Shown here piece after piece: positions 34,779-43,977 of a DNA stretch of 64,000 nt. Every line of letters starts with the position of its first letter. Positions within the stretch are counted from its first letter, which is position 1. A program made the translations under genes and the position numbers. A model generated the notes under the pieces. It was not told where the DNA came from and searched no databases. It worked only from the letters and a program-made list of their open reading frames with translations. This stretch comes from Dielma fastidiosa (lineage in GTDB: Bacteria; Bacillota_I; Bacilli_A; Erysipelotrichales; Erysipelotrichaceae). The stretch spans positions 160,194-224,193 of the forward strand of contig NZ_HE578925.1 in the NCBI RefSeq assembly GCF_000313565.1. Direction: 5' to 3'.

Positions 34779-34804
34779 AAGTTTTACTGGCAAATACAGT
34801 AAAA
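34774..34804. repeat. Nested inverted repeats after the GGDEF/EAL gene
   Basis: AGTAAAA-G-TTTTACT (34774-34788) and TTTTACTG-GCAAATA-CAGTAAAA (34782-34804) share the middle arm, so two alternative hairpins are possible. No T-run follows. Confidence 0.5.
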
Positions 34805-34857
34805 ATATAGTATGATTATAAAGTATGCATTTTTAGAGTAGAGGTAGGTTGAGAGGA

Positions 34858-36828
34858 TTGAAGACATTATTTAACGATGAATTGCAGCAGGCACTTGTAC
34901 ACGATAGAGGTGCCTGTGTTTTTGAGGGAAGTACAGGTTCTGGAAAGAGCACATTGATTCGCGAAAGGGCAGCGCGCTTGATTGAATCAGGGGTGATTCC
35001 ACAATCAATTTTAATTCTGTGTGCGAATGAATACTGTGTGAAAGAAACACAGCGTTTGTTTAATTATGAGCATCCTGAGCTAAAGGCTCCCCTAATCACA
35101 ACACTGGATCGTCTCTGCGCGAAGCTGGTTCTCGGCTATGAAAAACAAAATGGTATTAAATCAGCCCGTATTTATAAACGGATGGATCGTTTTGTGAAAA
35201 AAATCTGTAAGGATGCCTTTGGTGTGCATTTAAGCAGTGAACGTTTGGCTAAACTAATTGATAAGCTGATTGAATGCGATGCGATGATGCTGCCGGAGAG
35301 TGAAATCAATGGCAAAATGTTTGATCAGATCGATCTTGCTTATTTAGTAAAGGCATTAAAGAAACTAAAGAAAAATAATGAAATCAGAGATCTCATGGAT
35401 GTCCGTTCATTATCCTTACAGCTGTTGACGAGTAAGGCTTACAGCTTAGAGGCATGTGATCTCAGACTGACGCATCTGATGCTGGATGATGCGGAAAATC
35501 TGTCTTTTCTGGATCATTTTCTCATTAAACAGCTGGCTGCTGATCTGCAGAGTATTTTCTTTGCCATCAATCGCGATAATACGTTCCGATTCGCTCAGGG
35601 CGCATTTCCGCAGGCTTATGATGCTTTTAATACCACTTATGACAATCCTTTATGGATCAAGGCGGCTGTTGATTATCATACACCGGCAACGATTACTGAA
35701 TGTATGAGCCGTTTGGTTAAGAAGCCATTAAACAGCGGTAATGAAGCGGCGGATGTAGTCGCTTTTAAGGCACTTCGCGATAAAGAGCTGATGATGGATT
35801 ATCTGCTTAAGAATATCAGTGCGGAAAAGGAAACGGCATTGATTTATCGGCATTCATCAACAGCCTTGCTGCTGATTGATCGGTTGCTGGAGATGGCGGT
35901 ACCGTTCCAGCTGCATGATTCAATGGCACTGATGCTGGAGAATGACACGGCTCATGAATTGCTGTCAATTATGCGTTTGTTTATGAATGCTCATGATCTT
36001 GATGCATTCATGGATGTTTATGAGCAGCTGGATTTTGGTTTAACGGCAAATCAGGCAAAACAAGTCAGAGAAATTATGTTGGTAAATCCGCAGCTTGATG
36101 TATATCAGGCAATGCTTGAATGCAATATGCGGAATGCTCAGAAGCAAAAAATTATTTCTTCATTAGAAGCTATCCGCATGGCTAAGGATATGAATGCTTA
36201 CCGGCTGCTTGAATTTATCCATGAGGAATCCGGTTATGCAGCATATCTGAAGCGCAATGGTTTGGCTGCGGATATCCATTTTTACAGCACGATGCTGCTG
36301 CTTGCGAAACGTTATCCGAAAGCGGATATGCTGCTTGCCCGGCTTGATGAATTGAAGAAAATCCATCCTAACGCTTCAGCACCTTTGATTTTAACATCGG
36401 TAGAGAATGCCTTTGGTCAAAGCTTTGATGATGTTTATCTTTTAGATTGTATCAATACAAGCTTCCCGCTTGTCGGCAAGGCACATCCAGATTATCCGCA
36501 GGAAATCTCTTTGTTTGCGTATTTAATGTCAAGAGCCGGCAATCATTTAGAGCTGATAGCTTATAAGGCTGCTGCGCAGGTCAAGGTGAGAATGTCAGAT
36601 TTTATGTATACATTATGTTCCAAGGAAGCTGAAAGTGAGGTTGCTGAGGAGACGAATAAGCCGGCTGCAAGACTGCGGCGCGGTGCTAAGATTCAGCATA
36701 AACTGTTTGGCAAGGGAATCATATCAAATCTTTCCGAGGGTAAAATTACCGTGCGCTTTGAGATGGAGTCCAAGACGCTGTCTTTATCCCACTGTATTGA
36801 AAATAATATGATTGAATTAATCAATTAG
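34858..36828 (+). CDS. Degenerate UvrD/PcrA-like helicase-family protein
   Basis: 656 residues with UvrD/Rep-type layout but eroded motifs. Walker A is good (FEGSTGSGKST, about residue 22). Walker B is LMLDDAENL, Asp-Asp where helicases have Asp-Glu. The usual GD-x-x-Q-x-IY-x-FRGA is reduced to a fragment near RFAQGAF, and the VAxTRA region is LMSRAGNHLEL. The C-terminal KIQHKLFGKGII segment (about residue 620) matches the Tudor-like RNA polymerase-binding tail of PcrA. Strand-separating activity is doubtful. The TTG at 34858 is favoured from the GAGGTAGG spacing; the TTG at 34849 abuts it, so the start is uncertain. Confidence 0.7.
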   Translation: MKTLFNDELQQALVHDRGACVFEGSTGSGKSTLIRERAARLIESGVIPQSILILCANEYCVKETQRLFNYEHPELKAPLITTLDRLCAKLVLGYEKQNGIKSARIYKRMDRFVKKICKDAFGVHLSSERLAKLIDKLIECDAMMLPESEINGKMFDQIDLAYLVKALKKLKKNNEIRDLMDVRSLSLQLLTSKAYSLEACDLRLTHLMLDDAENLSFLDHFLIKQLAADLQSIFFAINRDNTFRFAQGAFPQAYDAFNTTYDNPLWIKAAVDYHTPATITECMSRLVKKPLNSGNEAADVVAFKALRDKELMMDYLLKNISAEKETALIYRHSSTALLLIDRLLEMAVPFQLHDSMALMLENDTAHELLSIMRLFMNAHDLDAFMDVYEQLDFGLTANQAKQVREIMLVNPQLDVYQAMLECNMRNAQKQKIISSLEAIRMAKDMNAYRLLEFIHEESGYAAYLKRNGLAADIHFYSTMLLLAKRYPKADMLLARLDELKKIHPNASAPLILTSVENAFGQSFDDVYLLDCINTSFPLVGKAHPDYPQEISLFAYLMSRAGNHLELIAYKAAAQVKVRMSDFMYTLCSKEAESEVAEETNKPAARLRRGAKIQHKLFGKGIISNLSEGKITVRFEMESKTLSLSHCIENNMIELIN

Positions 36829-36847
36829 CAGGGCAACCTGCTTTTTT
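36827..36847 (+). terminator. Intrinsic terminator after the UvrD-like gene
   Basis: 6-bp stem AGCAGG/CCTGCT with GCAA loop and a run of six T. Confidence 0.85.
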
Positions 36848-36981
36848 AATGGGGTTTTTCATTTTCTTGAAGCCAAGGTTTAAATGCTATGGTATGCTTA
36901 TTAAAACAGGATTTCAAAAAAATAAAAAAAGATGTCACAAATTGACTGCTTTGAAGTCTAACTTATAAAGGAGATGGAATC

Positions 36982-37824
36982 ATGGACAAGAAAAATGAAC
37001 AGGAATTAATTCAAGCTGCCATTCAAGGTGACAGTGGCGCACTTGAGGAATTGCTGCTGAGTGTTCGGGATCAGATTTTTACCTTGGCGTTAAGAATGCT
37101 GGGCAGCGTTGCTGATGCGGAGGATGCTGCTTCGGAAATATTAATCAAGGTAATGTGCAATTTATCTGCTTTCCGTCAGGAAAGTGCCTTTTCGACATGG
37201 GTATATAGGATTGCCGTCAATACCTTGCTGACTACCCGTAAAAGCATGTTTGCCGATCAGCCGCTCAGCTTTGAAATCATGGGGCAGGATATTGAGGCAG
37301 GTTATATTGAAGCTTCGCAAAAGGATACATGCGGTGTTGATCATGAAGTATTGGCTGATGAGCTGAAATTGTCATGTACTAATGTTATGCTGCAATGCCT
37401 GAAGCCAGAAGACCGCTGTATCTTTATACTGGGAACGATGTTTAAGCTTGACAGTCAGAATGCGGCGGATATCCTGAATATCAGTGCGGAGAACTATCGG
37501 CAGCGGCTTTCACGTTCACGTAAGAAGGTGGGCGATTTTCTTAAACAATACTGCGGCCTTGTCAATAAGGATAGCTGCAGCTGTCAAAAACGTTTGGGCG
37601 TTGCGATTAAAACCCACCGGCTGAATCCGCAGCATCTTGAATACAGTGATCATGTTAAGATAGAGAACTTTATTCAAAATATGGAAGATTTAGATGAAAT
37701 ATCAGATGTTTATCGTGAGGAAGTACGTTTCTGCTCACATCTTGAAATCAAAGAATTTTTAAAAAAACTGCTGCAAAGCAGACAGCTGAATGAAGTGATG
37801 AATGAGGGGAGAGAGACAGCATGA
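36982..37824 (+). CDS. ECF-type RNA polymerase sigma factor with C-terminal extension
   Basis: 280 residues. Region 2 (about 8-85: the ALRMLGSVADAEDAASEIL helix and AFSTWVYRIAVN) and region 4 (about 130-185: CLKPEDRCIFILGTMFKL, then an HTH ending YRQRLSRSRKK) define an ECF-type factor. About 90 further residues follow, starting with CGLVNKDSCSCQKR, a Cys-containing motif found in some extended ECF groups. No anti-sigma gene is adjacent, so the extension may regulate it. Overlaps the DUF2461 gene by four bases. Confidence 0.85.
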   Translation: MDKKNEQELIQAAIQGDSGALEELLLSVRDQIFTLALRMLGSVADAEDAASEILIKVMCNLSAFRQESAFSTWVYRIAVNTLLTTRKSMFADQPLSFEIMGQDIEAGYIEASQKDTCGVDHEVLADELKLSCTNVMLQCLKPEDRCIFILGTMFKLDSQNAADILNISAENYRQRLSRSRKKVGDFLKQYCGLVNKDSCSCQKRLGVAIKTHRLNPQHLEYSDHVKIENFIQNMEDLDEISDVYREEVRFCSHLEIKEFLKKLLQSRQLNEVMNEGRETA

Positions 37825-38501
37825 ATACCGCTGAATTATTAAATTTTATCAATGAACTGAAACAGCATAACAATAAGGAATGGATGCATGAACATAAAAA
37901 AGAATATCAAGCTGCTCAGCAGTGTTTTTATGATTTGCTTCGTGATCTTTTACAGGGGCTTGATGAAGGGGAATTAAGCTTCATGGACCCCAAAGAGCTT
38001 ACCTATCGGATGGTGCGGGATACCCGTTTCAGCAAGGATAAGAGCCTTTACAATCCAAACTTCCGCGCGCATTTATCAACGGGCGGCAAGCTGCCGATAC
38101 CGGTTGGTTATTATATTTCATTGACTTCACAGAATCAGTCGTTTATCGGCGGCGGTTTATTCGCAGATGTTTTTAATGACGCGACTACGATGATTCGCAG
38201 TCATATCCAGCAAAATCCCGATGCTTTTCTGGCAATCATCAATGATTCTGAATTCCGCAAGTATTTTAAGGTTGGCGGCACAAAGCTGAAAAAGCTGCCT
38301 AAGGGTTATGAAGAGGATGCGAAAGTGGGTGAATATCTGCGGTATAAGAGCTGGTATCTGGAAGCCTTTATTGAAGATGAGCTGATTGCTGAGCGCGAGC
38401 GTTTCATTGCCGAGACGATCAAGCTATGCAGGCTGATGAAGCCCTTTAATGATTTCCTGAATGCGGCGCTGATCGATTTTGTATTTCCTGAAAGACATTA
38501 A
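37821..38501 (+). CDS. DUF2461 family protein
   Basis: 226 residues of the DUF2461 (TIGR02453) family: NNKEWMHEHKKEYQAA near the start, then MVRDTRFSKDKSLYNPNFRAHLS at about 62-84 and GGGLFADV. The family is widespread and of unknown function. Its ATG overlaps the sigma factor stop (ATGA), so the two are co-translated. It converges on plsY with a shared terminator. Confidence 0.88.
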   Translation: MNTAELLNFINELKQHNNKEWMHEHKKEYQAAQQCFYDLLRDLLQGLDEGELSFMDPKELTYRMVRDTRFSKDKSLYNPNFRAHLSTGGKLPIPVGYYISLTSQNQSFIGGGLFADVFNDATTMIRSHIQQNPDAFLAIINDSEFRKYFKVGGTKLKKLPKGYEEDAKVGEYLRYKSWYLEAFIEDELIAERERFIAETIKLCRLMKPFNDFLNAALIDFVFPERH

Positions 38502-38503
38502 AA

Positions 38504-38543
38504 AAACTGGCAGTATGACCCTTGAAAGTCGTGCTGCCAGTTT
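38504..38543. terminator. Bidirectional terminator between DUF2461 gene and plsY
   Basis: 10-bp stem AAACTGGCAG/CTGCCAGTTT with an inner GAC/GTC pair, A-run on the left and T-run on the right. Confidence 0.88.
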
Positions 38544-38544
38544 C

Positions 38545-39141
38545 TTATAACCACTTTACTTTATTTTCTGTGCCATTTAAAATCTTTTTAATATTGCCTT
38601 GATGACGATAGATAATTAATACTGCCATAAGCAGGGAGGCAATGATAACCGAAGTCTCCGCTTTGAAGAAAATCAGACAGAGCGTTGAAGTCAGCGATGC
38701 GACCATCGATGACAAGGAAACCATCTTTGAAAAATAAAGACAGATCATGAAACAGAGAAAGGGAATCAGGAAGCAGAGAAAGTTATTGACGGTAAATAAT
38801 GAAACCGCAAATAAGAAGCCAAACATACTGGCAGCTGCTTTTCCTCCCTTAAAATGTGCGAATACTGGATAACAGTGGCCGATGCAAACGGCAAGACCGC
38901 ACCAGATCGATGCCTGCTTATCAAAGAGTGAGACAAGATAGATTGCCAGTACGCATTTCAGCGCGTCTAATACAATGACGGCAATGCCTGCTTTCTTGCC
39001 GAGTACACGGCCGGCATTGGTGCCGCCGAGATTGCCTGAGCCATAATTGCGTACATCCGTATGATAGAAGACTTTCCCGATAACTAACGCAAATGGAATT
39101 GAGCCTAATAAATAGCCAAATAACATATAAAGAATGAACAT
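38545..39141 (-). CDS. plsY: Glycerol-3-phosphate acyltransferase PlsY
   Basis: 198-residue integral membrane enzyme that acylates glycerol-3-phosphate from acyl-phosphate, the first committed step of phospholipid synthesis in Firmicutes. Conserved loops are present: GSIPFALVIGK (about 12-22), GSGNLGGTNAGRVLG (about 34-48), and CIGHCYPVFAHFKGGKAAA (about 86-104), with about five membrane helices. It lies divergently from parE, the arrangement of B. subtilis and relatives. Confidence 0.95.
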   Translation of the reverse strand: MFILYMLFGYLLGSIPFALVIGKVFYHTDVRNYGSGNLGGTNAGRVLGKKAGIAVIVLDALKCVLAIYLVSLFDKQASIWCGLAVCIGHCYPVFAHFKGGKAAASMFGFLFAVSLFTVNNFLCFLIPFLCFMICLYFSKMVSLSSMVASLTSTLCLIFFKAETSVIIASLLMAVLIIYRHQGNIKKILNGTENKVKWL

Positions 39142-39219
39142 AGTTTCACCTCATTGACTATTCTATCATGGTTGTACAACTTTAAAAAGTTTTTTTGAAT
39201 ATTATGAAAAATTTCATTA

Positions 39220-39247
39220 TTGGATTCAGGTCATTTTATGCTATACT
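39220..39247 (+). promoter_or_regulatory. Promoter of parE-parC
   Basis: TTGGAT at 39220-39225, 16-base spacer, TATACT at 39242-39247, 24 bases before the start codon. Confidence 0.7.
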
Positions 39248-39271
39248 ATACAAATGGAATGAGGTGAATCC

Positions 39272-41197
39272 ATGAGTGAAAATGTTTATGATGCCACCAG
39301 TATACAGATTTTAGATGGTCTGGAGGCAGTACGTAAGCGTCCGGGTATGTACATTGGTTCAACGGATAGCCGGGGGCTGCACCATTTAGTTTGGGAAATT
39401 GTTGATAATGCAATCGATGAAGCACTGAACGGACATGGGAACACAATTAAAATCACCATTGAAAAAGATGGTTCACTGACAGTTGAAGATGAAGGCCGAG
39501 GCATGCCGGTAGGGATGCATGCCAGCGGCGTATCCACACTGCAGGTTATTTTTACGGTACTGCATGCGGGCGGTAAATTCTCGACCAGCGGCGGTTATAA
39601 AACCAGCGGCGGTCTGCATGGCGTAGGTGCCAGCGTTGTTAACGCGTTGAGTAAGTGGGTAGAGGTGACAGTCTGCACCGGCGGCAAGATGTATGCCATG
39701 AGTTTTAAAAACGGCGGCAGCGAAGTCTCTGAATTAAAGGAATTGGGAAAGACGAATAAGACGGGAAGTAAAGTGCGCTTTATGCCTGATGATACGATTT
39801 TCTCAACGACGGATTTCTCTTTTTCAACGATTGAAGAAAGAGCCAGAGAAAACGCGTTCTTATTAAAAGGTCTGAGAATGATCGTTACGGATCTGCGCAA
39901 GGATAAGCATGCTGACTTTTGCTATGAAAATGGTTTAGAGGCTTTTATTGAGTATCTTCATGAGGATAAGGAAGTCTTTCATAAGCCGGTATCCTTCAGC
40001 GGTATGGTGAATGAGATTCAGATTGACTGTGCTTTTCAGTATACCGATGAATATCAGGAGAATATGTTTTCTTTTGTCAATATGGTAAGAACGAAGGATG
40101 GCGGTACCCATGAGGTAGGCGCCCGCAGCGCTTTTACCAAGGTGTTTAATGATTATGCCCGCCGTTATGGTCTTTTAAAGGAAAAGGATCGTAATTTTGA
40201 GGGCAGTGATGTCCGCGAGGGGCTGACGGTTATTTTGTCACTGGGGATTCCGGAGAACTTACTGCAGTTTGAAGGACAGACAAAGGGGAAGCTGGGCACC
40301 GCGGAGGCTAAGTCAGCGGTTGAAAATCTAGTCAGTGAAAAATTAACTTATTTCCTTGAAGAAAATAAGGATTTGGCATTTACGCTGATTAAAAAGATGT
40401 CACGGGCTTTTCAGGCGCGTGAAGCGGCCCGCAAGGCGCGTGAGGATCTGCGTAAAGGTAAAAGCCGCGGTAAGTCTGAGAAAATCTTATCTGGTAAGCT
40501 GGCTGCTGCGCAAAGCAAGGATGCCCGTAAAAAAGAGTTATATCTGGTCGAGGGTGATTCTGCCGGCGGCAGTGCCAAGCAGGGACGTGATTCCCGCTAT
40601 CAGGCAATCCTGCCGCTGCGCGGTAAGGTGCTGAATACAGAAAAAGCCAGCATCGCCAATATTGAAAAAAATGAAGAGTTGAATACAATTATTCACGCGC
40701 TGGGAGCTGGTGTGGGAGCTAATTTCTCCGCTGAAGACAGCAATTATCACAAAGTGATTATCATGACCGATGCCGATGATGACGGCGCGCATATTCAAGT
40801 CTTGCTGCTTACTTTCTTTTTCCGTTATATGCGTGAATTGATTGAAAAGGGTATGGTTTATATCGCATTGCCGCCTTTATATAAATTAAGCAAAGGCAAT
40901 CAGACACAGTATGCATGGAGTGATGAGGAGTTGAATGCACTGCGTAAAACATTCCCGAAGAATTTCACTTTGCAGCGCTATAAAGGTCTTGGTGAAATGA
41001 ATGCCGATCAGCTGTGGGATACAACGATGTGTCCGGAAACCCGCACATTGATTCAGGTAAGCATTGAGGATGCGGTGCTTGCGGAGCGCCGGGTGTCGGT
41101 GCTGATGGGAGATAAAGCCGATGTGCGCCGTGACTGGATTGAGGAGAATGTCAGCTTTACGCTTGAGGATAATTATGCATTGGAGGTTAAACGTTAA
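39272..41197 (+). CDS. parE: DNA topoisomerase IV subunit B
   Basis: 641-residue ATPase subunit of topoisomerase IV, which decatenates daughter chromosomes. GHKL ATPase motifs: EIVDNAIDEA (about 42), DEGRGMPV (about 73), GGLHGVGASVVNALS (about 111-125). The Toprim domain has EGDSAGGSAKQGR (about 427) and TDADDDGAHI (about 500). Length and neighbours (plsY divergent, parC next) favour parE over gyrB. The final base is shared with the parC start (TAATG). Confidence 0.95.
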   Translation: MSENVYDATSIQILDGLEAVRKRPGMYIGSTDSRGLHHLVWEIVDNAIDEALNGHGNTIKITIEKDGSLTVEDEGRGMPVGMHASGVSTLQVIFTVLHAGGKFSTSGGYKTSGGLHGVGASVVNALSKWVEVTVCTGGKMYAMSFKNGGSEVSELKELGKTNKTGSKVRFMPDDTIFSTTDFSFSTIEERARENAFLLKGLRMIVTDLRKDKHADFCYENGLEAFIEYLHEDKEVFHKPVSFSGMVNEIQIDCAFQYTDEYQENMFSFVNMVRTKDGGTHEVGARSAFTKVFNDYARRYGLLKEKDRNFEGSDVREGLTVILSLGIPENLLQFEGQTKGKLGTAEAKSAVENLVSEKLTYFLEENKDLAFTLIKKMSRAFQAREAARKAREDLRKGKSRGKSEKILSGKLAAAQSKDARKKELYLVEGDSAGGSAKQGRDSRYQAILPLRGKVLNTEKASIANIEKNEELNTIIHALGAGVGANFSAEDSNYHKVIIMTDADDDGAHIQVLLLTFFFRYMRELIEKGMVYIALPPLYKLSKGNQTQYAWSDEELNALRKTFPKNFTLQRYKGLGEMNADQLWDTTMCPETRTLIQVSIEDAVLAERRVSVLMGDKADVRRDWIEENVSFTLEDNYALEVKR

Positions 41198-43674
41198 TGG
41201 CCGATGAACAAAAAACACATGTTTTGATATCGCCGCTTGAAGAGATCATGGGTGATCGCTTTGGCCGTTATTCAAAATATATTATTCAGGATCGAGCGCT
41301 TCCGGATGCCCGTGATGGTTTAAAACCGGTACAGCGCCGAATCCTATATACGATGCAGATCGATGGCAATACCCATGATAAGCCTTACCGTAAATCAGTA
41401 AAATCGGTAGGTTTAGTTATCGGTAATTTTCATCCGCACGGCGACAGTTCGGTTTATGACGCCATGGTTCGTATGTCGCAAAACTGGAAAACTCGGGAAC
41501 CTTTGATCGATATGCATGGTAATAATGGTTCTATGGATGATGATCCGCCGGCAGCCATGCGTTATACGGAAGCGAGATTAGCGCCCTTAGCCCAGTATCT
41601 GCTTCAGGATATTGATAAAAACACCGTAGAGTTCACGCCTAACTTTGATGATACCAACATGGAGCCAACAGTGCTGCCTGCCCGCTATCCCAACCTTTTA
41701 GTGAATGGTATCAGCGGTATTGCCGCCGGTTACGCGACCAATATTCCTCCGCACAATTTAGGTGAGGTAATTGATGCGGCTATCTATCGGCTTCAGGTTC
41801 CTGATTGTGAATTAGATGAACTGATGGAATACATTCAGGGCCCAGATTTTCCAACCGGCGGTATCGTACAGGGAATCGAAGGTATTAAAGATGCCTTTAC
41901 TACCGGCCGCGGTAAAATTGTAGTCCGCGCCAAGGTTGAAATCAATCAGACAAAAACCGGCCAGCAGATTATTGTGAAGGAACTTCCTTATGAAGTAATC
42001 AAATGCAATCTGGTCCGCAAGATTGATGACATTCGTCTGAATAAAAAAATTGACGGCATCATCGATGTTCGTGATGAGAGTGACCGCAATGGTCTGCGTG
42101 TAGCGATTGATTTAAAGAAGGAAGCCAATGCTGAACTGATTTTAAATTATCTGTATAAGAATACGGATCTGCAGGTTTCTTATAACTATAACGTCGTGGC
42201 TATTGTTAATAAGCGGCCGATGCAGTTAGGTCTGACTCAGATGCTGGATGCTTTTATCAACCATCGAATTGATGTAATTACCCGGCGCTGTAAGTTTGAA
42301 TTGGACCGCATGGAAAAACGCTGTCATATTTTAGAGGGTTTGATTAAGGCTGTTTCAGTTTTGGATGAGATTATCGCGCTGATTCGATCATCTAAGGATA
42401 AGGCTGATTCTAAAAAAAGAATCATTGAACGCTTTGAATTTACCGAGGAACAGGCAGAAGCTATTGTAACCTTACGTTTATATCGTTTATCAAGTACCGA
42501 TGTCAATGAGCTGCGTGATGAATTTTCACATTTGGTTAATGAAATGGAAATTTTAAACGATATGCTTGCCTATCCAAAGCTGATGCGTAAAGAAATTGTG
42601 CGTGAATTAAAGGAAGTTAAGAAGGCTTTTGGTTCACCGCGTCTGACTAAAATTGAGAATGAAATCCAGGAAATTGTCATCGATAAGCAGCAGATGATAC
42701 CGAATGAGAGGGTGATGGTAACAATCTCACGCGATGGTTATGTAAAACGTGTATCACTGCGTTCTTACAGTGCCAGCGAGCATCTGTCTACGGGCTTAAA
42801 AGATGGCGATGAGCTGATTGGTTATAAGGAAGTAAATATGCTTGATACATTGCTTTATATAACCAGCTCCGGCGCTTATGGCTATACGCCGGTCTATGAG
42901 ATCGAGGAAGCTAAATGGAAGGATATCGGTTCTCACTTGAATACGATGGTATCCATCAGCAGTGAGGAAAAAGTTATTGCTTCCTTTGTTTTGAGCAGCT
43001 TTGATACTAATGCTTCGATTATTACTCTCTCTCTGCAGGGAATGATCAAGCGAACAATGGTCAAAGATTTAATGGTTTCAAGAAACAACAAGACAATGAA
43101 CCTGATGGGACTTAAGGCTGAGGATCGTGTCGTAGCTGCCTGCGTGGTTTATGACAATGCGGATTTAATCGTTTGTTCAGCTAATGGCTTTGTTTCTCGT
43201 TATAATGTGAATAACATAACGCCTACCGGTGCGCGCAGCAAGGGAATTATTGCTATGAAGGCAGAGGCGATGGCTAGTTTATGCGCCTTAAATAATAATG
43301 AGAATTATGTTGTTATCTATTGTGAAAATCAATCAATCAAACGTCTGAAAACCAGTGATCTGCCGCTGACGGGAAGACCGGTACGCGGTGAAAGTATCTG
43401 TAAAAAGGTGAAATCAAATCCATCTGTCATTAAGATGATTGCCAGCGGTGATTTGAATGACGCGATTGATTTTATGAAAGAAAAGATTGAACCGGTATTG
43501 TTTAAGGATATCGCATTGATGAGTAAGGATGCGACCTTCTCGTCCGCCCTTCATCTTGAAGCTGACAGCTATCCGCTGAAAGGAATCCAAACGGTTGAGA
43601 TTCGTGAATTTAGTGAAACAGAACCGTTAGAAGATAATCTGGAAGTAGAACAGGAAGCTTTTGATTTGAATTAA
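41197..43674 (+). CDS. parC: DNA topoisomerase IV subunit A
   Basis: 825-residue DNA-cleaving subunit. The catalytic Tyr is in AMRYTEARL (about residue 122). The quinolone-resistance region reads HPHGDSSVYDAMVRMSQ, with Ser and Asp at the two usual resistance positions, as in susceptible Gram-positive ParC. A coiled-coil arm and a C-terminal beta-pinwheel follow, ending in an acidic tail. Coupled translation with parE. Confidence 0.95.
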   Translation: MADEQKTHVLISPLEEIMGDRFGRYSKYIIQDRALPDARDGLKPVQRRILYTMQIDGNTHDKPYRKSVKSVGLVIGNFHPHGDSSVYDAMVRMSQNWKTREPLIDMHGNNGSMDDDPPAAMRYTEARLAPLAQYLLQDIDKNTVEFTPNFDDTNMEPTVLPARYPNLLVNGISGIAAGYATNIPPHNLGEVIDAAIYRLQVPDCELDELMEYIQGPDFPTGGIVQGIEGIKDAFTTGRGKIVVRAKVEINQTKTGQQIIVKELPYEVIKCNLVRKIDDIRLNKKIDGIIDVRDESDRNGLRVAIDLKKEANAELILNYLYKNTDLQVSYNYNVVAIVNKRPMQLGLTQMLDAFINHRIDVITRRCKFELDRMEKRCHILEGLIKAVSVLDEIIALIRSSKDKADSKKRIIERFEFTEEQAEAIVTLRLYRLSSTDVNELRDEFSHLVNEMEILNDMLAYPKLMRKEIVRELKEVKKAFGSPRLTKIENEIQEIVIDKQQMIPNERVMVTISRDGYVKRVSLRSYSASEHLSTGLKDGDELIGYKEVNMLDTLLYITSSGAYGYTPVYEIEEAKWKDIGSHLNTMVSISSEEKVIASFVLSSFDTNASIITLSLQGMIKRTMVKDLMVSRNNKTMNLMGLKAEDRVVAACVVYDNADLIVCSANGFVSRYNVNNITPTGARSKGIIAMKAEAMASLCALNNNENYVVIYCENQSIKRLKTSDLPLTGRPVRGESICKKVKSNPSVIKMIASGDLNDAIDFMKEKIEPVLFKDIALMSKDATFSSALHLEADSYPLKGIQTVEIREFSETEPLEDNLEVEQEAFDLN

Positions 43675-43680
43675 TAAATA

Positions 43681-43716
43681 AAATTGCAGCCTAAGCATTT
43701 GCCTGGGCTGCAATTT
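43681..43716. terminator. Bidirectional terminator between parC and the YjzC-like gene
   Basis: 11-bp stem AAATTGCAGCC/GGCTGCAATTT, weakly extended inside the loop, with flanking A/T-rich tracts on both sides. Confidence 0.85.
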
Positions 43717-43718
43717 CA

Positions 43719-43886
43719 TTATTTCTGTTCTATAAAATAAGAACCTTTCTGTTGCGCTGGTGGGAAACGATGCCCTTCATCAACGTCGATATCTTCATTG
43801 ACTAACTTGCCTGATTCTGTATATTCAGCATATTTAGCTGTTTTTTCACAGTTTTCACCAGGTTTGTATTTTTTTGTTTGAGCCAT
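43719..43886 (-). CDS. YjzC-like small protein
   Basis: 55 residues resembling the YjzC family of Bacillus: AQTKKYKPGENC at the start and EGHRFPPAQQKGSYFIE near the end. Function unknown. The ATG complementary to 43884-43886 is preceded by a near-perfect AGGAGGTGA site; the longer frame would begin upstream of that site. Transcribed alone, convergent with parC. Confidence 0.8.
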   Translation of the reverse strand: MAQTKKYKPGENCEKTAKYAEYTESGKLVNEDIDVDEGHRFPPAQQKGSYFIEQK

Positions 43887-43949
43887 TGAAATCACCTCCT
43901 GCAAGTAGTATGCGGACGATTTTAGAAACTATACGCGAAAGTGAATCCG

Positions 43950-43958
43950 TGATATAAT
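43950..43958 (+). promoter_or_regulatory. Extended -10 promoter of the first choline-binding protein gene
   Basis: TGATATAAT, full extended -10; no clear -35. It lies 19 bases upstream of the start codon. Confidence 0.6.
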
Positions 43959-43977
43959 TTGAATGAAGGAGTTGTTG

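Noticed and set aside
36942..36969. TTGACT followed by TATAAA as promoter of the ECF sigma gene
   Set aside because: The implied start would lie after or within the AAGGAG ribosome site, so it is unlikely to be used.
40389..40798. Antisense open frames across parE
   Set aside because: They reflect codon bias of parE on the opposite strand; no start signals.
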